A DNA stretch of 64,000 nucleotides, from positions 62,001-126,000 of the forward strand of contig NZ_HE998568.1 in NCBI RefSeq assembly GCF_000327285.1, read 5' to 3'. Both the position numbers and the translations under genes were made by a program. The notes below the pieces were generated by a model. The model worked only from the letters and a program-made list of their open reading frames with translations. It searched no databases and had not been told where the DNA came from. This document shows, piece after piece, positions 43,144 through 52,106 of this stretch. Source of the stretch: Holdemania massiliensis AP2. Its GTDB lineage: Bacteria; Bacillota_I; Bacilli_A; Erysipelotrichales; Erysipelotrichaceae. The stretch's first letter is position 1; each line of letters opens with the position of its first letter.

Positions 43144-46062
43144 TTCTGAGACTTTTTTCTGCGGCAGAGCCGCTGTTTGACACAAAGCCGCATAGTCCTC
43201 CTCCGGGACCGGACGGGAGAAATAATAGCCTTGAATATAACGGGTATTGATCGATTTAAGAAAATCCACCTGCGCTTGAGTTTCAACCCCTTCGACAATG
43301 ACCGGAACATTTAACGAATGCGACAGTTTTACGATCGCCTCAATAATCGCGAAGCTGCGCTGGGCATTGATTTCATCTGAGCTGATAAAGCCCATATCCA
43401 GCTTGATGATATCGACCGGTGCATCTTTGAACATATTCAGCGAGGAATAGCCTGCCCCGAAATCATCCATCAGCACTGTGAAATCGGCCTTCTGCAGCTG
43501 CCTGACGGCGGCATAGATCTGTTCGGTATCCTCCGCACAGGCGGTTTCTGTGATTTCCAGCTGCAGATCCTTCGTTTCCAGCTGATACTTTGCGATCAGA
43601 TCCGTAAATAAGTTGACTAGGTTCTGACGATAGAAGTTATATTTGGAAACATTGACAGAAATGGGCAGAACCTGCCCGTACTGTTCACGCTGTCGATGCA
43701 GAAACTGACAGGTCTTTTCCCAAACATACAAATCCAGGTGCATGATCAGACCTTTTTCTTCAAGAATGCCGACAAATTGACCGGGCCCCAGCAAGCCCCG
43801 CGCCGGATGCTGCCACCGGACCAGGGCTTCACCGCCGATGACCTGACGCGCTTCGATGTCGTATTTTGCCTGAATATAAATGATGATTTCCCCACGGGTC
43901 ATCGCACCTTCAATTTCATCGAGCACCTGTTGTTCGCGAATGAAGCGCTGGCGCTGCTCATCCGTATAGAAGCCGACCTGAGAAAACAGCGGATCGGTTC
44001 GATTCTTTGCTGCCAAAGCTGCCCGATCCTGCATGAGCTTCATCGGCAGGGTCCGCTCCGTAATCGGATATACTCCAAACTCCAAGGATAGATTCAGTTC
44101 GGTATGATAGTCTTTCAGAATATCCACAGGACCGTTGTTCTGATAAGCCGCCTGCGGAGTCAAAAGCATAAAATGATCGGCGGTAATCCGACAGGCTAAA
44201 GAGCCAGGATAGCGTTGGCAATAGGCTTTCAGCTGGGTACCGATATGAGCCAACAGCTGGTCGGCCTTTTCCACTCCCATTAATTCATTGACGATTTTAA
44301 AGCGCTGAATGTTCATGTAGATCAGATAATAAGGTTGCGGATTCTGAAGCAGAAAGGTTCTCGCTCTTTCGGTAAATGCCTCCTCATTATACAAACCGCT
44401 GATGCGGTCCACTTCGGCCTTATGCTGGAACATTTCTGTTCTGCGCTTCTGAATTTGTTCCTCCGTTTGCTTGCGGCGGCGGTAGATGAGCAGCGTAACC
44501 CCCAAGATCAGAGCCAGAGCCAAGGAGGCGGCCAAATCCGCATTGGCTTTCAGCCAGTCCGTCCAGGATTGTTTATAATGCAGGCCCACCGTGGCTTCGT
44601 AGATAATCTGATTGATTTCCTTTTGGGACAAACTAGCGATCGTTTTATTCAGAATCGACATCAACATCGGATCCAGCTTGGAGCTGGCCGCAAAACAGGG
44701 CTGCAGGGATGGAAATTCCAGCGGATAATCATCCCGCAAATCTGAAATTCCCGGTTTCCAGTTATAATAATTGAGTGTATACGAATCGCAGACCGTGGCC
44801 GCTGCCTGATGATCCGCCACCGCCTGCAGACATTGTTCCAGCGTATCCGCATACAAAAGGATTCCATCTGGGATTTGATTTAGAAACTCGCTGCCCAGAG
44901 CCGTGTTTTCGGTGACGATCAAGCTGAATTGTTCCCCTGCTGACCAAGATTCATCCGGGCTGACCACTGCCATCAAGTCCAGATCCAGCAGCGGATCGCT
45001 GAGCTGAAATGATTCATTTTCCCGCAGCCGCAAGTTCTGCCGGGTTATCCCAACATATAAGCCCTGCTGCGGATTCTGGTTTAAAAACACTGTGTAATCT
45101 GGCTGACTGAACTGCGGCTGCAATGAAAACCGCAGACCTGATTTCTTCTCAATCAGTTCAAGCAGCTGCGGCCAGATCCCTTTCAGTGTTCCTGATTCGA
45201 CGTAAGCAAAGGGAATCTGCCCGCCATCCAGACCGACAGGAATTTCACCGCTGTTTTGGATATAGGCCGCTTCTTCTCGGGTGAACAGCGACTGAATTGA
45301 ATACTGACTATCGCCGTAATAGGTATCATACAAATGGGCTTCAAAATACGGATCGTCTAACAAGATTTCCTCCAACGCCTCGTCGACCTGTTCCATCAGT
45401 TGGGTATTGGTTTTGCTGGTGATGATGTAAAATGGCGAAGGCTTTAGTTTAAGTACAACCTTAGCTTCCTTATGCAAAGCCAGTGCGCCGCTGACAATCA
45501 GATCCACCTTTTCACTCAGCAAGGCCTCCATCATTTGACTTTCAGTTTTGAATTCCTCTAAAGGACATTCCAGATGATGTTTCTCAGCGTATTCCTGCCA
45601 ACAGCGGTTCTGGTAACTGCCCTCAAGCAGTCCCACGCGCAGCCCGTCCATCGCCGCCGGGTCATCATAATAAATCGGCATTTCCTCCCGGGTATAAACG
45701 ACCGTCAATTCATTGCCAATCGGCTGTTTGGAAAACAAAAACTGGGCTTCCCGCTCCGGAGTCCATTGCGCACAGAGTGTCAAATCCAGCTGCCCCTCGC
45801 GAACTTGCTCAAGGATCTGCTGCCAGTCGCCATAGACATATTCAATCTGCCAGCCTGTAATCGCCGCGATCCGCTCCAACAGCTCCACACCGTAGCCGGT
45901 ATATTCGTCTTCTTCGCTCGGTTCAATAAACCCGGCATAATCAATATAGCCTACCCGAATCACCGGTGACTGCGCACAAACCGAGGCAGGCTGAAAGAAA
46001 GGACTGATAAGACTCCATCCCAGGCAGAGGATAAGCATAAGAATAAAACTGCGTTTTTTCAT
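43141..46062 (-). CDS. Receptor-type c-di-GMP phosphodiesterase (two SBP3 domains, degenerate GGDEF, EAL)
   Basis: 973 residues. A signal peptide ends near Ala30-Gln31 (VCAQS). Two extracytoplasmic amino-acid-binding-type (family 3) domains follow (about 35-255 and 275-500), then one membrane helix (ALALILGVTLLIY, about 517-535), a GGDEF domain whose active site reads ITADHF instead of GGDEF, and an EAL domain with intact EALVRW (745-747), DDFGAGYSS and KLDMGF. It should sense a small external ligand and break down c-di-GMP, with the dead GGDEF domain as regulator. Own terminator. Confidence 0.9.
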   Translation of the reverse strand: MKKRSFILMLILCLGWSLISPFFQPASVCAQSPVIRVGYIDYAGFIEPSEEDEYTGYGVELLERIAAITGWQIEYVYGDWQQILEQVREGQLDLTLCAQWTPEREAQFLFSKQPIGNELTVVYTREEMPIYYDDPAAMDGLRVGLLEGSYQNRCWQEYAEKHHLECPLEEFKTESQMMEALLSEKVDLIVSGALALHKEAKVVLKLKPSPFYIITSKTNTQLMEQVDEALEEILLDDPYFEAHLYDTYYGDSQYSIQSLFTREEAAYIQNSGEIPVGLDGGQIPFAYVESGTLKGIWPQLLELIEKKSGLRFSLQPQFSQPDYTVFLNQNPQQGLYVGITRQNLRLRENESFQLSDPLLDLDLMAVVSPDESWSAGEQFSLIVTENTALGSEFLNQIPDGILLYADTLEQCLQAVADHQAAATVCDSYTLNYYNWKPGISDLRDDYPLEFPSLQPCFAASSKLDPMLMSILNKTIASLSQKEINQIIYEATVGLHYKQSWTDWLKANADLAASLALALILGVTLLIYRRRKQTEEQIQKRRTEMFQHKAEVDRISGLYNEEAFTERARTFLLQNPQPYYLIYMNIQRFKIVNELMGVEKADQLLAHIGTQLKAYCQRYPGSLACRITADHFMLLTPQAAYQNNGPVDILKDYHTELNLSLEFGVYPITERTLPMKLMQDRAALAAKNRTDPLFSQVGFYTDEQRQRFIREQQVLDEIEGAMTRGEIIIYIQAKYDIEARQVIGGEALVRWQHPARGLLGPGQFVGILEEKGLIMHLDLYVWEKTCQFLHRQREQYGQVLPISVNVSKYNFYRQNLVNLFTDLIAKYQLETKDLQLEITETACAEDTEQIYAAVRQLQKADFTVLMDDFGAGYSSLNMFKDAPVDIIKLDMGFISSDEINAQRSFAIIEAIVKLSHSLNVPVIVEGVETQAQVDFLKSINTRYIQGYYFSRPVPEEDYAALCQTAALPQKKVSE

Positions 46063-46305
46063 TCAGCTTTCTCAATCTTTCCTTTCCGATGAACGATCAG
46101 ATTCAGGCCGCTGCCGATTTTCAGGCAGTCATCCATAAGTGATTTTCCAATAAGTTCCGTATATTAATTATAACATTGATCCATCCAAAAGGTGAATGAT
46201 TCTTGCGCCAAACCGTTTGCACCGAAACCGCTTCTTTTTCTTCCCAGACGCCATGGAAATCGCTGCTTTAATTCAGTATACCTTTTCCCTCACTCTAAAA
46301 GCTTA

Positions 46306-46341
46306 AGAAAAAAGGATAACGGTCAATGAGAACCGTTATCC
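46306..46341 (-). terminator. Terminator after Tat flavoprotein gene
   Basis: A perfect 10-bp stem GGATAACGGT/ACCGTTATCC with an 8-base loop, then TTTTTTC on the minus strand. Confidence 0.88.
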
Positions 46342-46353
46342 GATAAACTTCTG

Positions 46354-47889
46354 TTATGCTGAACGTTTAGCGGCAGCCGCTCCGGCTTTGCGGCCAAAGT
46401 GGCATGTACCGATGACCGCTGTACCGCTGCCTGGATAATATGGACCGACCCAGCCGCCGGCATTTAAGCCTGCGGCATATAAGCCTTCAATGACCTTGCC
46501 ATTGACATCGACCACTTCGCAGTCTGTCGTGATCTTCAATCCGCCTAAGGCGCCCAGATTATAGGAAGTGTTCTTATAGGCATAGAATGGCCCGCTGAGT
46601 GGTTCCAGACCGTCTTTGCGTCCGAAAGGATCCGTTCCTGCCGCGACGTCTTCGTTCCAGTCCCGCATCGTTCTGACCAAGCCGGCCGCGTCAATACCCA
46701 GCTTTCCAGCCAGATCTTCCAAAGTTTCTGCCATGATCAGCACGCCATCCTCAACATCCTTAGCCGCGGTTTCCGCCGTCCAAGGTGAAGTTGGCGCATC
46801 CAGGCTGCTGGTGCCGAAAATCATATAAGTCGGGCCCTGCAGCTGCATTTCCTGCTGATAGATCGCGCGGTAATGATAAGCATAGGTCGCATCTTCGCAG
46901 ACAAACCGCCGTCCAGCCTGGTTGACGATGAACGATGGGAATAACGGATTGCGGTTGTCCGTCGCCGCTCCGGTCTTGCCGCAGAAGTCAATCGTTCCGC
47001 CGCTCACATAGGCTGCGCCCAATTCCATGCCCATGCGGATGCCATCGCCGGTATCGGTAGCCACGCACAGACAGATCTGTGTCGTATCATCCCAATATTG
47101 CTGCGGATTCAGTTCCTTCGCCATATCGGCATTCTGATCGACACTTGCGGCAGCCAGAATAACACCGCGATTGGCCTTGATCGTGATTGTCTGTCCGTTC
47201 TGTGTCGCTTCCGCGCCGATGACTTTGCCGTTTTCTGTGATCAGCCGTGTCACTTCCGTTTCATATTCAACCACGGCGCCTAAGCCTTCGGCAACTTTTA
47301 AAACGGCCTGAACATAAATTCCGCCGCTGCCGGAAGCGCCGCCGCCCTCATAGACGTGAATTCGGTCTGCCAGCACTTCATCCTTTAAATACGGCACATG
47401 ACAATGACCGTAGACACTCGTCCACTTCAAGCCGCAGGTGCTGGCCAGCCATTCAATGTCTTCCGGAGCGCCCAAGGCCAGATCTTTGACCAGCGCTTCA
47501 TCCAGCTGTCCTTCGCCTTCTGCCATCCAGCATTCAAAATGCTTTTCCGGTGTGTCATCTTGATATTGTGTAAATTGTTTCTGGTAGGTGGTTCCGGCAG
47601 CCTGCATGACGCCGCCGGACAGATTGGTGGTTCCTCCGGCAATCCCGGCCTTTTCCAAAACCAGAACCTTTGCCCCGGCCTCAGCCGCGGCGGCCGCCGC
47701 ACAGACCCCGGTTCCGCCAGCGCCGACGATCAGAACATCGGTTTCTTTTGTCCACTGGATTGAAGATGCCGAAGACTTCGGTGTTTCTTCACTGCTGCAT
47801 CCGCCTAACATCCCGACAGCCGCTAAACCTAAAGTGGATGCGGCCGCTCCCTTCAGGAAATCGCGGCGGCTGATTGATTTCTTTGCCAT
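46354..47889 (-). CDS. Tat-exported FAD oxidoreductase, fumarate-reductase-flavoprotein-like
   Basis: 511 residues. It starts with a twin-arginine signal SRRDFLKGAAAS, and GMLGGC (Cys31) could serve as a lipobox, so the protein is probably folded with FAD in the cytosol and anchored outside. The FAD-binding fold is DVLIVGAGGTGVCAAAAAAE with acidic VLVLEK, and the C-terminal FAD loop is GLYAAGLNAGGWVGPYYPGSG. Relatives in gut Firmicutes reduce varied unsaturated organic acids with electrons from outside heme or flavin donors; the acceptor here is unknown. The TetR gene upstream may control it. Confidence 0.88.
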   Translation of the reverse strand: MAKKSISRRDFLKGAAASTLGLAAVGMLGGCSSEETPKSSASSIQWTKETDVLIVGAGGTGVCAAAAAAEAGAKVLVLEKAGIAGGTTNLSGGVMQAAGTTYQKQFTQYQDDTPEKHFECWMAEGEGQLDEALVKDLALGAPEDIEWLASTCGLKWTSVYGHCHVPYLKDEVLADRIHVYEGGGASGSGGIYVQAVLKVAEGLGAVVEYETEVTRLITENGKVIGAEATQNGQTITIKANRGVILAAASVDQNADMAKELNPQQYWDDTTQICLCVATDTGDGIRMGMELGAAYVSGGTIDFCGKTGAATDNRNPLFPSFIVNQAGRRFVCEDATYAYHYRAIYQQEMQLQGPTYMIFGTSSLDAPTSPWTAETAAKDVEDGVLIMAETLEDLAGKLGIDAAGLVRTMRDWNEDVAAGTDPFGRKDGLEPLSGPFYAYKNTSYNLGALGGLKITTDCEVVDVNGKVIEGLYAAGLNAGGWVGPYYPGSGTAVIGTCHFGRKAGAAAAKRSA

Positions 47890-47989
47890 ATTTCTTTCCT
47901 CCTGTTTGTGATTTCATTATCCAATTCTCTTTGTCAGGAATCAAGAAACAGGTCGCGCATTTTGTTTCTCTTTGTCCGTCATTTCACGA

Positions 47990-48550
47990 TCAATCGTTGA
48001 AATAAGCCTTAAACCGCTGCGGCAGGGTGTCGCAGGACAGCTGGATCATTTCGTCGATCGACCGATCCATCCCCTTTTCCACCCATTCGCACATCAATTC
48101 CAAATTGCCGTAAATATGTACCCGCAGCATCGCCATCGTATGCCAGTCCGCAACGTCTTCTCCATTTCGCTTCAGCGTTTCGGTATACAAATTCAGACTG
48201 ATCTCAAAGATATAATGACGCAAGGAATTGGGATCATGTGAACGCAGGGCATTCTGAAAGAAAAACAAGTTTTCTTCAAAAATCTGATATAAAGCCTTCA
48301 CCGAATCATGCCAGCCGCATCCGTCTAAAAAAGTAAACAGTGTCTTATCGAGAATCTTCTGATAACTCTTATTGACCAGATCATATTTATCTTGATAGCG
48401 CCGGTAAAAACTTGAACGGCTGACATGGGCCTGCTTCAGAATATCATTGACGGTCAGCTTATCCAGCGGCATCGTCCGCATCAGCTCCATTAAGGCATCA
48501 AACAGACATTGTTCCAGTTCCTCTTCGTTTTGATTGATCGCAATCGTCAT
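47990..48550 (-). CDS. TetR/AcrR-family transcriptional regulator
   Basis: 186 residues from the ATG at 48550, which follows AAGGAGAGGATCAGG; a longer frame to 48571 would swallow that site. The N-terminal HTH reads LDKLTVNDILKQAHVSRSSFYRRYQDKYDLV. The C-terminal ligand domain resembles the DhaS-like branch with a CGWHDSVKALYQIFEEN segment. The next gene downstream, 100 bases away on the same strand, is the Tat flavoprotein, its most likely target. Confidence 0.88.
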   Translation of the reverse strand: MTIAINQNEEELEQCLFDALMELMRTMPLDKLTVNDILKQAHVSRSSFYRRYQDKYDLVNKSYQKILDKTLFTFLDGCGWHDSVKALYQIFEENLFFFQNALRSHDPNSLRHYIFEISLNLYTETLKRNGEDVADWHTMAMLRVHIYGNLELMCEWVEKGMDRSIDEMIQLSCDTLPQRFKAYFND

Positions 48551-48656
48551 CCTGATCCTCTCCTTCATCACTTAGTTACACCGCAGTCTCTTTTTATGAT
48601 AACCAAGGATATCAAGCTTGACAATCCCTTTCCTGATTTCATCAGCGGATTTACCC

Positions 48657-48690
48657 AAAAAGAAAACACCAGCTTGCTTCACCGGTGTTT
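48657..48690 (-). terminator. Terminator after nitroreductase gene
   Basis: Minus-strand AAACACCGG pairs with CTGGTGTTT, followed by TCTTTTTGGG. Confidence 0.75.
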
Positions 48691-48697
48691 CTTACGA

Positions 48698-49219
48698 TTA
48701 CAGCTTCAGGATATAACCTGCTTTGCGCGGCTTCGGCTGCGGAGCTTCGCCTTCCGGAATGCCTAAGGCCAGCGCGCCGACGCCGCGCAGATTCTCGCTT
48801 AAACCCCAGGTCTTTAACAACGCTTTGCCTTCTTCGCTGTCAAACATCTGCCGTTCCCGATGAATCCAGACGCTGCCCAAACCAACGGCATGAGCGGCCT
48901 GCATCATCGTACATAAGACGCAGCTGCCGTCTTCCACCCAGGTACTGACTGTACTGTCGGCTAAGACCAGTACAATGACCGGCGCGCCGTAATAAGGATC
49001 GGTACCCGGTGTTGCATATTCTGCATTCATCCGCGTCAGCTGAGCGCGCAGCTGCGGATCCTGCACCGCAATGATGACCGGCGCCTGCTTGCCTTGGCCA
49101 GTTGGCGCATAAGTCCCGGTTTCCAGCACGGTATCCAGCAGTGCAGCGGCTGGGGCTTTGGCTTGGAAACGGCGGATTGCCCGGCGTGTTTGAAGATCTT
49201 TGATCGTTGATTCTGACAT
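48698..49219 (-). CDS. Nitroreductase-family FMN protein
   Basis: 173 residues. The FMN phosphate contact is RRAIRRFQAKAPAAA near the N-terminus, with GTYAPTGQGKQAP, MMQAAHAVGLGSVWIHR and ALGIPEGEAPQPKPRK in typical order. Probably a dimeric NAD(P)H-dependent reductase; the natural substrate is not predictable. Start follows AGGAGGGTCATTGAA. Monocistronic. Confidence 0.9.
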   Translation of the reverse strand: MSESTIKDLQTRRAIRRFQAKAPAAALLDTVLETGTYAPTGQGKQAPVIIAVQDPQLRAQLTRMNAEYATPGTDPYYGAPVIVLVLADSTVSTWVEDGSCVLCTMMQAAHAVGLGSVWIHRERQMFDSEEGKALLKTWGLSENLRGVGALALGIPEGEAPQPKPRKAGYILKL

Positions 49220-49258
49220 TTCAATGACCCTCCTTTTTCTTCAATTATACCGCAGCCG

Positions 49259-51196
49259 TCAAGCTTTTGCCTGAGGCCAAGCATGAAAATCTGCTAGAAA
49301 TTCAATCAGTTCCGGTTCTGGAAGCGGTCTGGAGTAATAGAAACCTTGAATTAAATCGACGCCCTCTGCCCGGACAAACTGATCCTGTTTTTCCGTTTCC
49401 ACCCCTTCTGCCAGCACTTCGCAGCCCAACTCGTGAAAGACACGGATCAAATAACGGATCATGGTCGCGCTGCGCGGATTTTCCACAGCTGAAACAACTA
49501 GGCTGCGGTCCAATTTAACGGTACTGAGCGGCATATGCATTACCGAATCAATGTTCGAATAGCCCGTACCGAAATCATCCATTTCGATGCGTACGCCCTG
49601 TTCCATCATCGTCCTGGCAAAACGAGTTGTTTCCTCCGGATTTTCTGCCAGCGCTGTTTCGGTAATTTCAATGATGATCTGTTCGGGGGCAACCTGACAT
49701 TCCCGCAGCGTTTGCAGGACCTTTTCCGCCAGCTGGGGCTGAACCAGCTGAACTGCCGAAAAATTGATATGAACCGCCGGCAGTGTCACGCCGTTTTCCT
49801 GCAAGCGAACCATAACAGCGCAGATCTGCCGCAGAATCTGCCAGGTCATCGCCACAATCAAGCCGGTTTCCTCGGCAATCGGTATAAATTCTGCTGGAGA
49901 CAGGGGACCCAAAGGACTTTCCGGGATCCGCATCAAGGACTCCACAGCACTGATCCTTCCCGTTTTCACTTCGTAGATCGGCTGATACACCATGACGAAT
50001 TCCTGATCCTGCAGCTTTTGTTTCAGAATTTCGATTATTTCGTTGCGCCGGCGCATGCCTTCCAGCATTTTCTGATCACAATAGCATTGTTTCCAATGAT
50101 GCAGCTTTGCCTGATTTACCGCATATTCCAGACCGTTGATCAAGCCCTCCAGACTTCTAGCACTGTGAGGATAGGCCGCGATCCCGATCACCGCGTGCAG
50201 CCGGCAGCTGTAGCTGTCAATTTCAAAAGGTTCATTGAAACGGCTATGAATATTTTTTTGCAGCTCTTCCATCTGCTCTGGGCTGCGGCCGCGGATTAAC
50301 AGCGCAAATTCATCCCCGGAAAAACGGTATACCGGATAAGGAGCTGTCAAGGTCTTTAAGGTGGAAGCAATAAGCTTCAAAAAATGATCGCCGGTGCGTT
50401 GGCCAAAGTGATCGTTGATCTGTTTGAAATCCCGCAGCGAAATCACCATCACTAAAAACAGCGGCTGCCCACGCTGGATGGACAAGCTGATCATTTTCTG
50501 AAATTCAACACGATTGTCTAGACCGGTCAGCGGATCCAGCAAGCTCTGCTTGTTCTGCAGGTACAGATAGATCAATAAAATTGCCGTCGTTGCCGCGGAA
50601 CCGCTTAAAATAACCGCGGGAAACAGCTGCTGGACAACGATAACGCTGGCTGCAATTAAAGGAAAAACAAACAAAATTTTATAGATCTGCGGTTCCAGCC
50701 AGCTGCGGTACACCCGCACCAGCACCACCGAGATCAGACAGTAAAAATAAAAAATCAGATACGTTGTGATGATCAGCGGACCACGCAGATACACCCCGGC
50801 CTGAATTGAAAACAACACACCGGTGAGCGGATTGATCAGCACCAAAACGGCATAGAGTATCCCCGGCAGAATGCCCAGGATACAGGCCCGCCTGCCGCCG
50901 GCATGTTCCTCAAAAACCGTCGCTGCCGTATAACAATAATAAGCCAGCCCCATTAACGGCGTCGCCAGAAAGTAGATTTCCGTTATGCCCCAGCACAGCC
51001 AGGAATCCGCCCAATCGGGATTGGCTAAAAGCAGCGTTGAAAGGACATTGGACACCATCGCCGCAAAGGTTGCCCCCAAACAGCACTGAAACATCCGGTT
51101 CTTCCAGGACGGCAGCAGCGCGCCCTTATGCGAGTACACCAGAATGATCGATAAAAAAACAATCGAGATGCACTCAGCAGCGATATTCCAGGCCAT
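49259..51196 (-). CDS. Membrane GGDEF-EAL protein
   Basis: 645 residues. About seven membrane helices in 1-215, then a GGDEF domain with SGDEF at 293-297 in place of GGDEF, then an EAL domain in which the EAL triplet is ESL (419-421). Other phosphodiesterase residues are kept: INFSAVQL, EITETAL, MDDFGTGYSN and KLDRSLV. It may be a working phosphodiesterase with weaker catalysis, with the GGDEF domain as a GTP sensor; cyclase activity cannot be excluded. Confidence 0.88.
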   Translation of the reverse strand: MAWNIAAECISIVFLSIILVYSHKGALLPSWKNRMFQCCLGATFAAMVSNVLSTLLLANPDWADSWLCWGITEIYFLATPLMGLAYYCYTAATVFEEHAGGRRACILGILPGILYAVLVLINPLTGVLFSIQAGVYLRGPLIITTYLIFYFYCLISVVLVRVYRSWLEPQIYKILFVFPLIAASVIVVQQLFPAVILSGSAATTAILLIYLYLQNKQSLLDPLTGLDNRVEFQKMISLSIQRGQPLFLVMVISLRDFKQINDHFGQRTGDHFLKLIASTLKTLTAPYPVYRFSGDEFALLIRGRSPEQMEELQKNIHSRFNEPFEIDSYSCRLHAVIGIAAYPHSARSLEGLINGLEYAVNQAKLHHWKQCYCDQKMLEGMRRRNEIIEILKQKLQDQEFVMVYQPIYEVKTGRISAVESLMRIPESPLGPLSPAEFIPIAEETGLIVAMTWQILRQICAVMVRLQENGVTLPAVHINFSAVQLVQPQLAEKVLQTLRECQVAPEQIIIEITETALAENPEETTRFARTMMEQGVRIEMDDFGTGYSNIDSVMHMPLSTVKLDRSLVVSAVENPRSATMIRYLIRVFHELGCEVLAEGVETEKQDQFVRAEGVDLIQGFYYSRPLPEPELIEFLADFHAWPQAKA

Positions 51197-51353
51197 ACAT
51201 TCCCTCTTTCCCCTGATTTTGTTCGTTAGTAAACCGTTTTCATTATAACCATTTTTAAAACCAATTACAATTCAAGAAAACACCTGAATCACAAAGTCTC
51301 CGGGAAATTCTCCAACCGTTCAATGCTCAAAATACCTTTGTCAAAATGAAGTC

Positions 51354-51935
51354 CTAGTTTTGCGGCTTCTTCAACCAGCCTGATTTCGTTTTTTTCTTTG
51401 TCGGCACAGGTTTTAATTTGTTTTTCAGAAAGGTCAGCGTTTCCTCATCGCAGTTCTTTTTTTCTAAAGCATACCCCATATATCTATTCGGCGAGATAAA
51501 CAGATACTCCTCATTTTCAAGATAGCCATAACAATCCTCATAATTTATGCGTTCCCACCCTTGTTCTGAGCGAACCTCAAAATCCTCATCATGAAAGGTA
51601 TAAGATAACGTATATCCGGCTTTTAACCGCCGATTGCTTTCGATATCAGTATTCAGCTGCAGGCGTCTGCCCTTTTTAAATACTCTTGGCATGGATAAAG
51701 CCCACAGTATATAAAGCAGACCCATAATCACATAGGAACAGCTCATATAAGTTTTTAAAATTCCATTCCAATCAAACAAAAATAAACATCCCCCAACAAT
51801 CCAAAAGACACCCGTCCATGTGTAAAGTGTTATGTTAGTATGTTTCATTTGAGCAAGCATCTCGGCGTTTCCCAAGTCGTAAAAGACTGTGTAAGCATAG
51901 GGCCCGACATGCGTCTGAACTTCTGTTGATCTCAT
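51354..51935 (-). CDS. YcxB-like membrane protein
   Basis: 193 residues from the ATG at 51935, which suits the AGGGG sequence better than the ATG two codons earlier. Two helices (GVFWIVGGCLFLF and SYVIMGLLYILWALSM), then a soluble C-terminal domain with YTFHDEDFEVRS and YEDCYGYLENEEYLFISPN as in YcxB-type proteins. Function unknown. Confidence 0.75.
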   Translation of the reverse strand: MRSTEVQTHVGPYAYTVFYDLGNAEMLAQMKHTNITLYTWTGVFWIVGGCLFLFDWNGILKTYMSCSYVIMGLLYILWALSMPRVFKKGRRLQLNTDIESNRRLKAGYTLSYTFHDEDFEVRSEQGWERINYEDCYGYLENEEYLFISPNRYMGYALEKKNCDEETLTFLKNKLKPVPTKKKTKSGWLKKPQN

Positions 51936-52063
51936 TCTCATTTTCCCCTATTCCATCCGGATCGCCTTCCGCTTATGCCCATCCTGCGATCCCTCATCAA
52001 AGTAATTTCATTATACCGAGCTTGACGCTGGAAAGCAATCGACCCTAAAACAAACCTCGATAT

Positions 52064-52100
52064 CCAAAAAAGAAAAACATCCGCGGTTTCACGGATGTTT
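52064..52100 (-). terminator. Terminator after typA
   Basis: Minus-strand AAACATCCG and CGGATGTTT around a loop, followed by TTCTTTTTT. Confidence 0.8.
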
Positions 52101-52106
52101 AAGGTT

